Shown here piece by piece: positions 10,950-23,968 of a stretch of DNA of 64,000 nucleotides; the first letter of the stretch is position 1; each line of letters begins with the position of its first letter. The notes below the pieces were generated by a model, which was given only the letters and a program-made list of their open reading frames with translations, had not been told where the DNA came from and ran no database searches. Source of the DNA: Mytilus californianus (taxonomy: Eukaryota > Mollusca > Bivalvia > Mytilida > Mytilidae). The position numbers and the translations under genes are program-made. The DNA is taken from contig NW_026262679.1 of assembly GCF_021869535.1 (NCBI RefSeq), forward strand, positions 81,589,143 through 81,653,142, in the 5' to 3' direction.

Positions 10950-11412
10950 GGAACGACAAGGGTTTTCCTCATTTTTGAAGGCTGTATGGTTGCCTATACA
11001 TTTTTTTGTAGTTGCTTTGTCATTTGAACTTCTGAGGATAGTTGTCTCATTGGCAATCATACCACATATTCTGTATATTGATTGCAGACCTAAAAAAAAA
11101 AGATGCACAAAGTTAAATATGTTGCATGCTTCAAACAACCTACTACAACTGATTTACAATAAAACTGTTGAGCATAACTATATGTATTAGATCTCATTCC
11201 AGTCCTTATATTACTATCAATCAACAAAACAAATGAAAATAATTATGATGTCTTGAAAGGTTTTTGAAAAAGTCGTGTAAGTCTTGTCAATATAAACTGT
11301 ATCGCTATATAAACATGTTGGGCTCTTTTACAGCCGACTATACAATATGAGGGTTTCTCATTTTTGAAGGCCGTATGGTTGCCTATAATTGCTTACATCC
11401 ACTTTATTTTAA
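10950..11412. repeat. Two inverted F1 fragments
   Basis: About 10,950-11,075 (tttttgaaggctgtatggttgcctata ... gttgtctcattggcaatcataccacat) and about 11,322-11,412 (tttacagccgactata ... ttgaaggccgtatggttgcc) are both reverse complements of parts of F1. The 250 bases between them show nothing recognisable. Confidence 0.6.
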
Positions 11413-11439
11413 CTTAAGTGAATAGTTGTTATTTATATA

Positions 11440-13930
11440 AATGAATCTCCACATCGATATTACAACAATCAAACATCAACCCAAAGCCAATCTGAATGTA
11501 ATTGAAAGACATCTAGAGGTCAATATACAGTCTCAAACAATCATGACAGTAGACAAAATTAAAAAAATACAGCCAATTATTGAAATGAAATATTATTACA
11601 TGTATTTGCAAGATTTAAAATATTTCTTTCACAATTTTTTTAGCTTTTGGTTCCACCTACCCTTTTAGAAAACTGATTTCATTGCGGCTAGTCTGTAAAA
11701 ATGATGTCAATTAGAGAAGCCAATACTTTTGAGACATTGTTTTGAAACAACAAATAGCCGTCTATTAGAGGGGAATTTAATTGGTTGTAGATTTTGGAAT
11801 TTTATTTTATTATGAAGTCAGATTTGGATATTGACTTGAGGAATGGAGGTCCATTAGATGATTAGAGACAGGATGTCAATCTGAGTCCTATATATATACA
11901 TATATTATTAATTCAATTGTGGTGGTAAATAGTCACTGATAATTCTAATAACATTTTATAGTTTGGAATGTTTGTTCACCAGTTTACTATGATTAGGTGG
12001 AGGTATGTTCTTATTTCAAACAGAGGGGCACTCAGCCTGTATCAATTTGTGCATAAAGCGATTATTATTTGTTAGGTACCGAATGATTATACCACAACTT
12101 TGTAGAAGTTTTAAACGGTGTATATACTGAAAATATGAAAAAAATGCATGTCTTTTTCAGGACTTCTGATCCATCTATGTAGTATGGCCTGTTTGTGAGA
12201 TGTACATGTGGTTATGGAGGATGGATGTTCATGAAGGGACATAGTACAAAGTATATCACTGGATTGAGCTCTTTGTCTCAGTGTATTATGAAAGTAGTGC
12301 TTTGCTTTGAGCTCAGTTCATTGTTATGCAATTGTTATCCTTCTATGTAAGTAGTAATGGGGAGATAAAAGCATTTTATTTACATTTGAAACAAACATTT
12401 TTTGTCCAGAGGCCAATTTTAAAAAAAAGCACAAATTTACCAAACAATGCTACTGTGCTACTAGCAATATGATGCTAGATGGTTTTGTTGCACGTTTTTA
12501 AAACATCTGCACGGCCTACTGACGACTCAGTCCAGAGTGTAAATGGTCATTCAGTATGTAAAAAAGGACAAAATTCAGAAGGCCTGTCTGGCCTATTTGA
12601 TTTCTTAAATTATATTTGATTGTTCAGCATTTATCATTCATTCTTCAATTTCTTAATTTGTGTGAATTAACAGCACTTTCATACCACAACAAAATTAGCT
12701 TGCTATACTGGTACCACCAATAAAAATTCCACCAATTGCAGTAAAGAATCTCTATGAAAGAAAAAGAGAAATCGGCAAAACAATAGAAATTTATTCATAA
12801 CTTTTATAAACTCGATTTAGATCTTTGCATATTGTATAAACACCCTTCCATTTTTAAACGGCTGTCCTTTAATCTTTTAGTCCCTGAATTGATGTTCATT
12901 GACGTACATTTCACACAGATTGAAAAAAAGCTCTAAATGCAATGGATTTCATATAATCCTTTGAAAGTAATAATCGGTAAGAACATGTAATACTTTTTCA
13001 TAGACGGGATAATGATTTCATATTGCTCTTTAGCACATTAATTTAGAAGATTAAATCATAATTAATGAGACACCTTTATGAAGCGGTTGTTGATTCGTAC
13101 TGATTGTTCTTAAGTGACATTATTTTAAGTTGGTAGACAAATTGAATGATTCTGCAAATGGAGACTTGACGTCGCGAGGTCAATGTGACGACGTCATGCT
13201 TTTTTTACGTCAGAAACACTTTTTCGACGGCTGATATACATAAAAAAGGAGTTCGGTAACCCTATGAAAAGTATACACCAATAGAAAGGAAAATCGTAGG
13301 ATTGGTATTCACGGAAGAATGAATTAATCATTAAATTTCAAGTTTTTAAGGTACAATGGACGTTATGTCTATGTACTTGATAGTGGTTTCCTCATATTTT
13401 CAAATGGCTATAACTCCGAAATTATATCGGTTACCCCCTTACATTTTTCGGTTTTTCATTTTATTTTTTAAACTTCTAAGTGCATATAATTTCTTTTAAA
13501 AATCGCTGCACAAGTCATTTACGTACCTGTTACCTTAATGTTTTGTCATTGGGGACATTTAGTGTTGACGATAGATCTATGGTCGTCCCTAAGTAATTTA
13601 CCAATCGGGTCGATTTAGAGCTTGTTAGAGAGATGCCCAAATCTTTTATCTGCAAATTTCTTACTAACACATATGCAACAAATCTAATTCTTTTGAACAA
13701 AACCTTTTTAGCGGTGCTACTAAATTTGTCAAGTTAACAAGCAGTATAGTGTATATTTCTTTATCCAATTAAACACCTACCTTGCCTTTGCTTTGATGAA
13801 TACTCTTCTGACTATAATTTTACAATCCAATAATCTTTTATAAATGCTTATGTAATTTTGATTGGATGACATAATTCGACTTCCTCGTAAAAAGATATTA
13901 CATATACACATGTATACAAATGATAAGCCC
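11440..13930. other. Intergenic AT-rich DNA, no gene recognised
   Basis: No ORF with family features, no EGF-type exon on either strand and no clear terminal repeats were seen. Small ORFs here are short and compositionally simple. Confidence 0.5.
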
Positions 13931-13935
13931 TTTCA

Positions 13936-15990
13936 TTGAAAACAAATACCTTTTTAATTTCTTTTAAGATAGGAAACCTTGAAAAATATTGGAAATTCCT
14001 AACAGTAAATTATAATTTAAAAAGAAAAGTATTAAATACGTTTAAAAAATTATGTATTGGTTTCCGAAGCTACACAAAACACCTTACAAATATAGATTCA
14101 TTTCGTCTTCTAGCCATTGTTCCACTACTAAATTGTCTATTCTTCTTACCAGTACACTTGGTACAATCAATAACCTGATAATAAATTGTTCAAATAAGGC
14201 CTTCAAAAATAGTGGAATTAATTACTTTTGGAGTGTCAAGAACTCGTTGGAAGTACTTGATAAATTACATGCATATATTGGTGATTTTGAATCTGTTCAA
14301 AGTTTTGATTTTTCTACCCTATATACCACATTGCCTCACATTCTCATTAAGAAAAAATTCACACACCTAATTAAATGGGCATTTAAAAAGTCAGAATGTG
14401 AATATATATATGTTCAAACTTTTTTAGGTCATTTTTTAGTAGCAATAAACAAAAAAACTATGTCAATTGGACATGCTTTGATACTATATATGCCCTTGAA
14501 TTTTTACTTGATAACATTTTTGTTCGCTTTGGAGATTCCGTATATCGTCAAGTTATCGGAATTCCAATGGGGACTAACTGTGCACCACTTATTGCGGACT
14601 TTTTTTTTGTATTGCTATGAGTTACAATTTATGACAAAAATCAGCAAAGACCCATCGAAACAACATCTGATACACAAATTTAATAATACTTTTAGATATT
14701 TGGATGATATTTTGGCTCTCAATAATGACGACTTCAGTATGTATACTAAAGAAATTTATCCTGTTGAACTTACTTTAAATAAAGCTAATACTAACAATGA
14801 CCACTGTCCTTTCCTCGATCTTGATATCTATATCATTAATGGAAAGCTTAACACTAAAATATATGATAAAAGAGATGATTTTTCATTTCCTATCGTTAAT
14901 TATCCATTTTAAGATGGTGACGTTCCATTGTCACCATCTTACGGTGTTTATATATCTCAACTTGTACGATTCGCTCGTGTATGTAACAATGTTTTAGATT
15001 TTAACGAGAGAAATTTATGTATTACTGAAAAATTATTACACCATGGTTTTCGATATCACAAACTAGTCAAATCATTTACTAAATTTTATCATCGGTATAA
15101 GGACATCATTCGTAAATATAGCTCAACATGCAGACTTCTTATACGTTCAGGTATTTCACATCCAATTTTTTATGGAAATATTCTTTATAAAGCACAAAAA
15201 TGTCAGTATTCACCTCTGAAGCTAACAAAACCTTTAAATAGACTTATTAAGAAGGGATATAGTTACGATACTGTTGTCAGGTCATTAAAGATTGCATATT
15301 TTGGCGTTAATATTGATACACTTATAGGGTCCTTGCATCGGCACTAAACACATTTATTTAAAAACCAGTTGTTGACATGACACGGGTTATGTTCTTCTCA
15401 TATATGTTATGATGGTATGATACTAAACCCCTAACGGGAAGGATTGTGCCTGATTTTCATATGATGAAGACATAATCTTTCAATCAGTTTAATTGAAGTC
15501 TGGAGCTGGCATGTCAGTTAACTGCTAGTAGTCTGTTGTTATTTATGTATTATTGTCATTTTGTTTATTTTCTTTGGTTACATCTTCTGACATCAGACTC
15601 GGACTTCTCTTGAACTGAATTTTAATGTGCGTATTGTTATGCGTTTACTTTTCTACATTGGCTAGAGGTATAGGGGGAGGGTTGAGATCTCATAAACATG
15701 TTTAACCCCGCCGCATTTTTGCGCCTGTCCCAAGTCAGGAGCCTCTAGCCTTTGTTAGTCTTGTATTATTTTTAATTTTAGTTTCTTGTGTACAATTTGG
15801 AGTTTAGTATGGCGTTCATTATCACTGAACTAGTATATATATTTGTTTATGGGCCAGCTGAAGGACGCCTCCGGGTGCGGGAATTTCTCGCTGCATTGAA
15901 GACCTGTTGGTGACCTTCTGCTGTTGTCTGTTCTATGGTCGGGTTGTTGTCTCTTTGACACATTCCCCATTTCCATTCTCAATTTTATTA
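13936..15990 (+). mobile_element. Broken reverse-transcriptase retroelement, probably Penelope-like
   Basis: Three plus-strand segments carry an RT. From 14,052: FPKLHKTPYKYRFI and the catalytic-type DFSTLYTTLPH. Then, in a displaced frame, weak remnants of the GIPMG/CAPL region near 14,560-14,590. Then FLYCYE, RYLDDI (YxDD-type active site at about 14,694-14,712), FLDLDI and KIYDKRDDF up to a stop at 14,910. From 14,928: SPSYGVYISQLVRFARV through ISHPIFYG to a stop at 15,347. Frame changes lie near 14,400 and 14,585 (the latter near a T9 run), and TAA at 14,910 interrupts the ORF. The 5' part is decayed and no GIY-YIG endonuclease was seen. A 640-base non-coding tail follows, ending near tttccattctcaatttt at about 15,985. 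The RT is clear; the Penelope-like label is from motif memory. Confidence 0.7.
15360..15990 (+). repeat. 3' tail of the RT element
   Basis: Non-coding tail after the RT stop. Its last 290 bases (from catgtttaaccccgccgc at about 15,693) recur inverted at 43,609-43,894. A wider part recurs, also inverted and with an internal deletion, at 53,075-53,289. That pattern of 5'-truncated copies sharing one 3' end marks the true end of the element. Confidence 0.7.
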
Positions 15991-15999
15991 TGTGTCATT

Positions 16000-18900
16000 A
16001 AGTATTACTTACAATTAACTCAATTTAAAAATTTAATTTTCCATTATTAAATATGTAAATATTTTGCTTGATGGTACAATACATCATTTTTAATGACGCC
16101 TCATATTGTAGGCTTCAGATACAACCAGTCATACTAGTTATATCTAATATCCGTCCCCATATATTAACACCGGATTTTTGGGACTGGCTTTAGTCAGACT
16201 GAAGTGCTAGGATACCAGTATTTCTAGAGTCGATTTTCTGTTACAGCAATACAGCAAATATTAACTTTTTGAAAAATTGTCTTTTTGTTTGTATAAGATG
16301 GTATTGACATGATATAAAGTGAAACTCTTCATGTTACTCCTCATGAATAACGTTGAAGAATCATATGCTGTGATAAGGCTTCACACAATAGCGGATAGTT
16401 AAAGGTCTTTTTTTAACCCTGAGAAATCACCAAATTCATGTGAATTCTCTTACCCTAAATTTGACCTTATATGACAGTTTGAAATGTGCACATCGTAAAA
16501 ACAAACAGATATTACGTAGATAAGACTGTCACATGTAGAAACAACACAGATTATGAAAAATAAAATAGGAATACTACTGAATACAAAAGGAAAACAAACA
16601 AAATCAAATCAAAATTATAGGCCAATTCCAGTGCCTGGAAGGATAAGTAGTTCCTGATCCAATAGTGGCACCTCGTTGTTAGTTAAAGTAGAACTTAACA
16701 TAAGGATGTAATTATGTCAGGTTTTGGAATTTTTGTCAGATGTTCGGACGCATTGGTTTTTTTCCTACAATACTAGGTAAAATATTTTGCCCAATAACAC
16801 CCATTTTTCTTTTCATACAAGACTTCAATAGCTCATAAAATGTCATTTTCCAAAATTTAAGTAGATTCTATTTTTTTTTTTTTTTCGATTTGAGAACCAA
16901 ATTATACCAATGCAAATATAAGGTAAAAGTCCGAGTCAGCCTATTCTAGCCATTTAAAAAAAATGAATATCTCGAAAAGGAGCTCCATTACCTATTAATA
17001 TTTTTATCTTATTTTGTTCCTTAACTAATGCTCTTCTGACTTATAGTATCAATTTCAAATTCTAATTTTTTTTTTAATTTCACCCTAGTACATCCTTAAA
17101 CATAATTGAGACAGAGGTTGTGGTTTTGACAATTGGTATATGTCAGTGATCCGTTCTAAGGTCATTTGTTACCGTATCATAACGACGCGTTTTCCAATGG
17201 CAGTCAACATCATTCCCTCAACAATATTTTCCGTTTCTTACCCTGAATTTGAGTGAAACATTGTCAGTAAAACATGTGAAATCTATTGTCAATCAATCTT
17301 CTGTTTCCGTGAATATAGTTTTGTAGAAACAAATTCACGGCTCATAATTCGAGATTGCTTTTTTTGTGTTTTTTTTTTTATTAACCAGAAGCACGGATTG
17401 CCTTCCAAACGCCACATTCCCTTTGACGGACTTGCTCAACTAATTATGTTTATGAAATGTCCCTCCCCTTTGCTATCTCTGAAATTTAATTACATATAAA
17501 AAGAAGGAGATGTGGTATGATTGGCAATAGGACAACTATCCACTAGAGTTCAAAGGACGTGGTTGTTAGCAAGTATAGATAATCGTACGGCCTTCAACAA
17601 TGAGAAAAACCCAAACCGTATTGTCAGCTATAAAAGGCCTGACATCAAACATTCATGAATATCTTATTAACGTTTCTTCACATAAAATAGAAATCACAAC
17701 TACAGATAGACATTTGGCTTCTAGCATTAACTTTGTCCTGCAAAAAAACATAATTTTAATGTGAAAATATCCCAACCGACATATTAAACCAAAAAGTATA
17801 CCTGCATTGGGCTGACTGTCAGTTATATTTCTTAAATATTATAATGAAAAACTCGACTCGTACATTTTTTATTATATTTAACAATATTTTATTTGTCCAT
17901 GTCTTCATCCAGATATTTGTTTTCTACAATGACCATTCTTGTTTAAATGAACTAAGTTGGATTTATTTGTCTTTTGGTTTGATATGAGGAGTAATTGTCA
18001 CATGAATGGTTTATTGAACAGTTTGAAACCGTTGCACTAGGAGAAAAACTATGATTAACGGAGTTGCAATTTTTAATGCAAATGTCACAATTGGGTTCAC
18101 GATTGAATGCATTATTAAACTGATGACAGATCCGAACAATTACTGATTGGCGGATGTTAACCTTTGGAGTTGTAGTATATAAACCTTCGGAGTTGTAGTA
18201 TATAGAAGTTTACACCAAACTAGGTTGGTCTCCTCCGTATATATCCAGTATGCGTTCGGAATATACAAATATTGAGACCCGACTAACAACAAACGTACTT
18301 TTTTATTGACCAATGTTATGTTCCTAAATTGATGAACAGTTTTCAGGTTATTGAAAATTTGTATTGACTAGAAAAATAAAGTATTCTTTTACGACAGTGT
18401 GTCTGTATATTTAATGTTGCAGTACATTGTTTGTACATATTATCGTCAGCTATAATAAACGGTCGTTGAAATATTTGTAGACGCACACTTTAAAAAAACT
18501 CAACACGATATAGAGATTGACATATTGCATATAAAACTGTCTACTATTGAAGACAGTATGTAATACTATAGGTGTCTTTTAATTATTTTTGTCGTTAGAT
18601 TGCTGTATCATTGGAAAAGGTGGAATTAAAGACAAAGCGTAAATTTTACCCCATAAACACTGACAATAAGGGCTTATTTAGGCCATGTTTTGAAATAAAA
18701 CAAAATAAATATTAGAATAACAAGCCAAATATATTGAATATGTTCAGCAATAGTTTCTGAACAGTACCAATTGTTACAAAGGACAAGGTACAATAAGGGC
18801 CATTTTTGTCCCCCTCTTGAAATTAATTGAATTTTATTACTTCAATAGACTAGGCATAGAAGTTTTAAAAAATGACAATTTATTTTAGCTATTATCATTT

Positions 18901-20180
18901 TTAGTTGCCTAGCAGCAGATTTGAAACCTGCCTTAATATGCTATTGTAAACCTTATTTATCAAAAAATGCGTCTTTTCCGTATGAATGGATCATTGTATA
19001 ATACATATATGGTAATCTCAAACAGTAACGTTTTATTTATTTATATTATTTAAACGAGTATATATCAACACCATTACCACCAGATGACCCTAGCAACAAT
19101 ACCTTATACAAAGCAACCACGACCTTTGGTATCAGACCAAGGTTAATGTAATCCAAAATGTGTTAACCAAAGTTATGTTTTATTGTTAGGTACTTAAACG
19201 GCAATTGTACAAATCTTACATTGTGTTAACTTGCTGTATGCGTAGAAACTACCTAGCAACCGTACACACTGCATAGCAACGACCGTTTTCATGTATGATT
19301 TAAGTTGATCATGTTGATATTGTATTTTTGATGGCCATGATTTTCTCATCTACGGTATTGATCTTTTGTAGATTTATCTCTATCCGATTATTGGTGGAAG
19401 CAACTGGGTGTTCATTTAACGGAAACAAGCCACAACATCTCCAAAAAAGATCGGACTGACGAAAAAGTCTCTAGTAAAACAACGAAATAATAGTGACCTT
19501 TATGCGGACCTACTGACCTCATAAGCAATATTTTCCCTCCTGATATCAAATATTATCGACCATATATTATCCAGCATTATGAGTGTTTGTTCTAGATTTA
19601 GACAATCGTAACCCTGTCCCATAGCAGTTGTGCTAAACACAGACTTCATAAACATATTGTTTTATTTTATTTGATCGATCTGAATCGACAAAACAAAATC
19701 CACCTTGATTAAAAGATAAAAAGTACAATTTGGAGAATGATTGCAAGATCTTAAAACTAAACACCTCAACTATGGAAGTATTCTTGCTTTAATTGAGGTT
19801 GTCTTGTAGTCACAGACGAATGCGGATATTTTCAGCCCTTTATCGATTTCGCTCCGATATTTAATTTTTCGAATCAAGTTGTTTTATTTAAAGATATTTT
19901 TTTTAATTTTTTAATGCCTCCGCTAACGTGATCAAATAATTTCTTTTCTTAGTCGGCAAACTCCGTTTGTATGCCATCTTTATCATTAATTTTTACTGTG
20001 GCCCACTTTGGCTGAGGACTTTTAAAACAAAGGATTTCAGTCCAAAGATCAACATTTTTCCATATTTTGACGTAATAAAAACACTTTACGCAACGAAAAA
20101 GCAGGTTTCTGCTTTACTAAAAGACAAAACACGCATGTACTACTGAAGAACAGATATATGCAAATCTTTTCCGATCCTAA
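16000..20180. other. Intergenic DNA between the RT element and the 3' end of gene A
   Basis: The only items recognised are an F1 copy at about 17,498-17,655 (plus orientation: gagatgtggtatgattggc ... cgtacggccttcaacaatga), a near-tandem 23-bp repeat at 18,159-18,204, and a small hairpin at about 17,307-17,340 (ccgtgaat / attcacgg). No gene is seen. Confidence 0.5.
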
Positions 20181-20185
20181 GTTCA

Positions 20186-20191
20186 TTTATT
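20186..20191 (-). terminator. Candidate poly(A) signal of gene A
   Basis: AATAAA on the minus strand, 64 bases past the TGA stop codon. Position fits a short 3' UTR. No downstream element was tested. Confidence 0.45.
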
Positions 20192-20254
20192 TCATATATA
20201 TGATTTTGGACAAAATAGGGGGCCAAATACGGCCCTTAGTGTATCTGTGACATT

Positions 20255-20838
20255 TCACTGTCGCTTGATAAAAATGTTATCAGTACAATTATAATATATT
20301 GTTATTGCTGCAAGCGACTCCAAGGACGTGTAGCCGTCATCTTTTACATCAAATATATAACTAGGATCGTTTAAAACACTAGCAAAATTATCCACGTTAC
20401 AATCCTCGCCTGATGCTACACCAAAAGTATGGATGTCTTGTTGTTTTAATAATTTAACTTCCATGTCTATTTCATCTAAATTATTCCACTTTGCATTAGA
20501 GAATAACACAATAAGTTTCCGTGATGATTTAAATAAGTTGCCTTCTCGTATATGATTTAAAGCATGGATTAGGTTTGAAGTCGTATTCAATTTATCAACC
20601 CTGACCTGCAATGCAGCGGCGATCAATTCATCGATATCAGATGACCACGATAAATTAAAAACTTGTTCTACCTCGTCCGAATATGAAAACATGCCGACAT
20701 CTGCATTTGGATTGTAATGTAATACTTGTTCTATTGTTCGTCGAATCGCTGTTAGACGCTGGTTATAATCTTCTTTTGTTTGGTTCTTGTTTGTATCTAA
20801 CAGGAGAATGACCTCTGATCTTGTTACCATAGAACAGT
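20255..20838 (-). CDS. Gene A exon 23: VWA domain 2 and stop (941-1134)
   Basis: 584 nt, TTTACAG acceptor, TGA stop at 20,255-20,257. [19 protein letters not shown] aligns with the VWA start, but the MIDAS serines are Asn (DTNKN). [14 protein letters not shown] and [13 protein letters not shown] keep the fold, [14 protein letters not shown] lacks the MIDAS aspartate, and [17 protein letters not shown] is the late strand. The protein ends IFIKRQ without a tail. Confidence 0.88.
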
Positions 20839-23800
20839 CTGTAAATATTAATGACGTTGTTCAAATGTTCAAGAAATAAAATTTGTTGTGTTTCAATATG
20901 CTCAGAAGAAAACATTAACAGGGTCAGTACATTTTTATAGAAATAAAACATTAACTATTTTAAGGGTTATTGACATTCTATTGATCGCCGTATTGATATT
21001 CATTCAACGCACAAAATATCCTGGTCATAGGTGACATAGATATTCCTTCACTTTCAAACGACTCATGATGGCGTCCGTAATACTTTTGAAAGGATGACTT
21101 CAACTTTAAGATTTGGATAGCTTCTCCGTAAGCAGCTACGTTCTATCAAGGAAACCATGATAAAACAATAAAGCCCTGGAATATCGTATCACCTGTGAGA
21201 TATATGCTCAATATGCAGACTCTGTTGGAAAGTTCACAATTGGAAAATAATTATCATATCTTTTGTCGTAAATTTTAGTTTTCAACCGACCCTCTTGTCA
21301 ATTTCTAGATGGCTAAATCAAGAAGCTAAGCAGCCTTAACTGTATGTGTGGTATTCTTTATTTCACGTTTGTTGCGATGGATGCAGTCAAATAAGTCACC
21401 AAAATTTCAATTATTTAGTGAAAGGACATCATCTTAATAGCGGATCTTGAGGTTAAACGTTAACGCAAGCTTCTTTTAATTTTTAAGACGCTCCTGTATG
21501 AATGCTGCATCATAAAAATAAAGGAACAAGTCGACATGCAAAGGGACACAGTTGGTTCCCGTAGGAAAGTCGATTGTGTATTAAAAAAAAGCCCTCTGAT
21601 GGTAACTAATATATTGTAAGTAAAAACAAATCAGCATTTTCAGGATGTTCAGATTCAGTTAACGTTTTGCTTTAATCAGAGAGTTTTCACAGTAATATGT
21701 CCTTTACTAAAACATGATATTCGTATCTGTGTTGGCCATTCTATCTTATAAATTCTTTCATTTTGTCTAGAAGTTTTGAATGAGAAATATGTGTGTAAGG
21801 AAAAGATAAGTCAAATGTTTTATGCTTTTGAACTGAACGAAGAAGGAAAGCTAGAATGTAAAGTATACTACTGTTGCCTTTATCTAACAGATCTCTTAAA
21901 CTTTTGGATTATCTTCTGATTCATACCATCCCTAAAGTAGATAGTTAAGCAGTAAATTTTAAATCCGATTTGGATTGCCAATAAATTAGATGTCAATGAA
22001 GGGGCTTCATGGAGCATTTGGCAGACCAGCAATATATCGTTGTTTGTGAGAACATCTTTTTTTATTTTGGTATCCAGGAAATGAATGAAATTCCAAAGAA
22101 ACATGAAACTGACCAGTGATTGATTCGGATTTTCTCTTTAGTAACTTTAGAAGGATGTTTGGTTTTAAAGTAAATTGTCAACACATAGTTTCTATGTGAC
22201 GCAGTTTTTATGGTATGATTTATAAACAAAATCGACAGTATAGAGCTTTGTGTTGTGGGCCAACAAAATATTTTACTTGGAGGTAGGACATATGTGTTAC
22301 AGCATTTTGGGCTTTGAAGAAAGTTTTCTTGACCCATTGAGTTTTTCATCCTCATCTGTATAAACGAAACAACAGATTTAATCGATACGGAAAGAGTATT
22401 GAGTCTTCCTTTTTATATTTTGCTCATTGACTAGCATAGCCCTCGACTTAATAAATTACATGTATTATTATAGAATTTCATTTCTTCTTTTATGGATTTT
22501 TGCTTACGGTATTTCGGCCCCTTAATGTAACACATATAGTTGAAAAGGGATGTAGACGATGTTACGATCAACAGTTTACAATATTTCCCGTCGGAATATA
22601 TATGTGTAGCTTTCATGGATGCAATCAGATGGGTTAGACTTGAATTCGTCAATATAGAGATAGCGCAACACATTTTTGAAGTATGAAATTTTGGGTGCAA
22701 CAGGTATAATAGATGATAAGCACATATTTTCCTTTAAAGCAAGGAAGAATAAAATCATCAAATATAAATTTTAGATTTAAAAGATTTATGATGAAGATAT
22801 TGCCTCACTTGATGGCATAAAATCTGTTTCCAAAAGATTGCGACAGCCATGCGTTTATGTTGGTTAGAATTGACATTTGTTACATGAGTTTCCAAACAAT
22901 AAGTACATAGAATATTTTTTCGGAAATTGGTATTGAATGTAGTTTCATGAAGAAGTGATGCATACCCTATTCGCATTAAAGATGGAAGGTCATTAAGGGA
23001 GAAATAGTGAAAAGTGGGAATATAAAATGATAGCATTGATAGAATCAGAATATGTTAGTCAAAGGCCGACAGACAAGATAAGAGCTATGAACAAACAAAT
23101 ACGATAAAGGCCAAACAAGCTTCATGTACTTGTTAATGTATCCCACCATCTTGTACTTTATAGTTAAGTTTAGAGAAATTTGATTTAACACATGTTATCT
23201 GTTAACTGAAGAAATTTTTATTCTATCTCGCAAAATTAACTTTTTTACAATTACAGAAACAATCCTATAAATTAAAAGTGACTGTACATATACCTGTTTT
23301 GTTATATGGCAATAACATGTGTGTGTTGACCTTTTTGTGTATTATTGTGTTTCTTTTTGTTTTGATAATTCAGCCTAGCTACCAGTCTTATCAAAATATA
23401 ATTTTGTTAATTAAACAAATAAATCATTTTAATATTTCAAGGTGAATGAGATCGTATTAAGAAATATAATTCATTTGACGAATATATAAGTAAAATAATG
23501 CAAACTTATATACCATATCATAGATTGACTATATATGAAATTTGAATTTCAAAACTGTACTACCTGTGCAATTTTCTGGAACAGTTTCCTTTAAAATATG
23601 ATTCAACATATCATCCAAAAAAGATGTGATGAATGTGTAATATTGTTTCTCTGAAATCAATAACAACTCTGAGTATGATATAGATTGGCCAACAGCAGCA
23701 GTGATGATACGTCCACCAATAGAGTTAATTAGCATAGCTTCATTTACAGCTTTATTCCTGTCTGTCGATAAACCATCGTAGAGTAATATTATGTAACTTG

Positions 23801-23923
23801 ATGCTCTACGTGCTCCCATAGAACTGTTAGTTATCATCTGCAAAAGTCATATAACATTACATTTGTGCTTTGATTTTCTTTTTTCAAAGTATTCTGATCC
23901 CTAATTTAAATAAAAACATTTAA

Positions 23924-23968
<45 letters not shown>

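Noticed and set aside
13936..14178. 80-aa ORF before the RT
   Set aside because: It runs out of frame across the RT's FPKLHK region; a shadow of the broken element.
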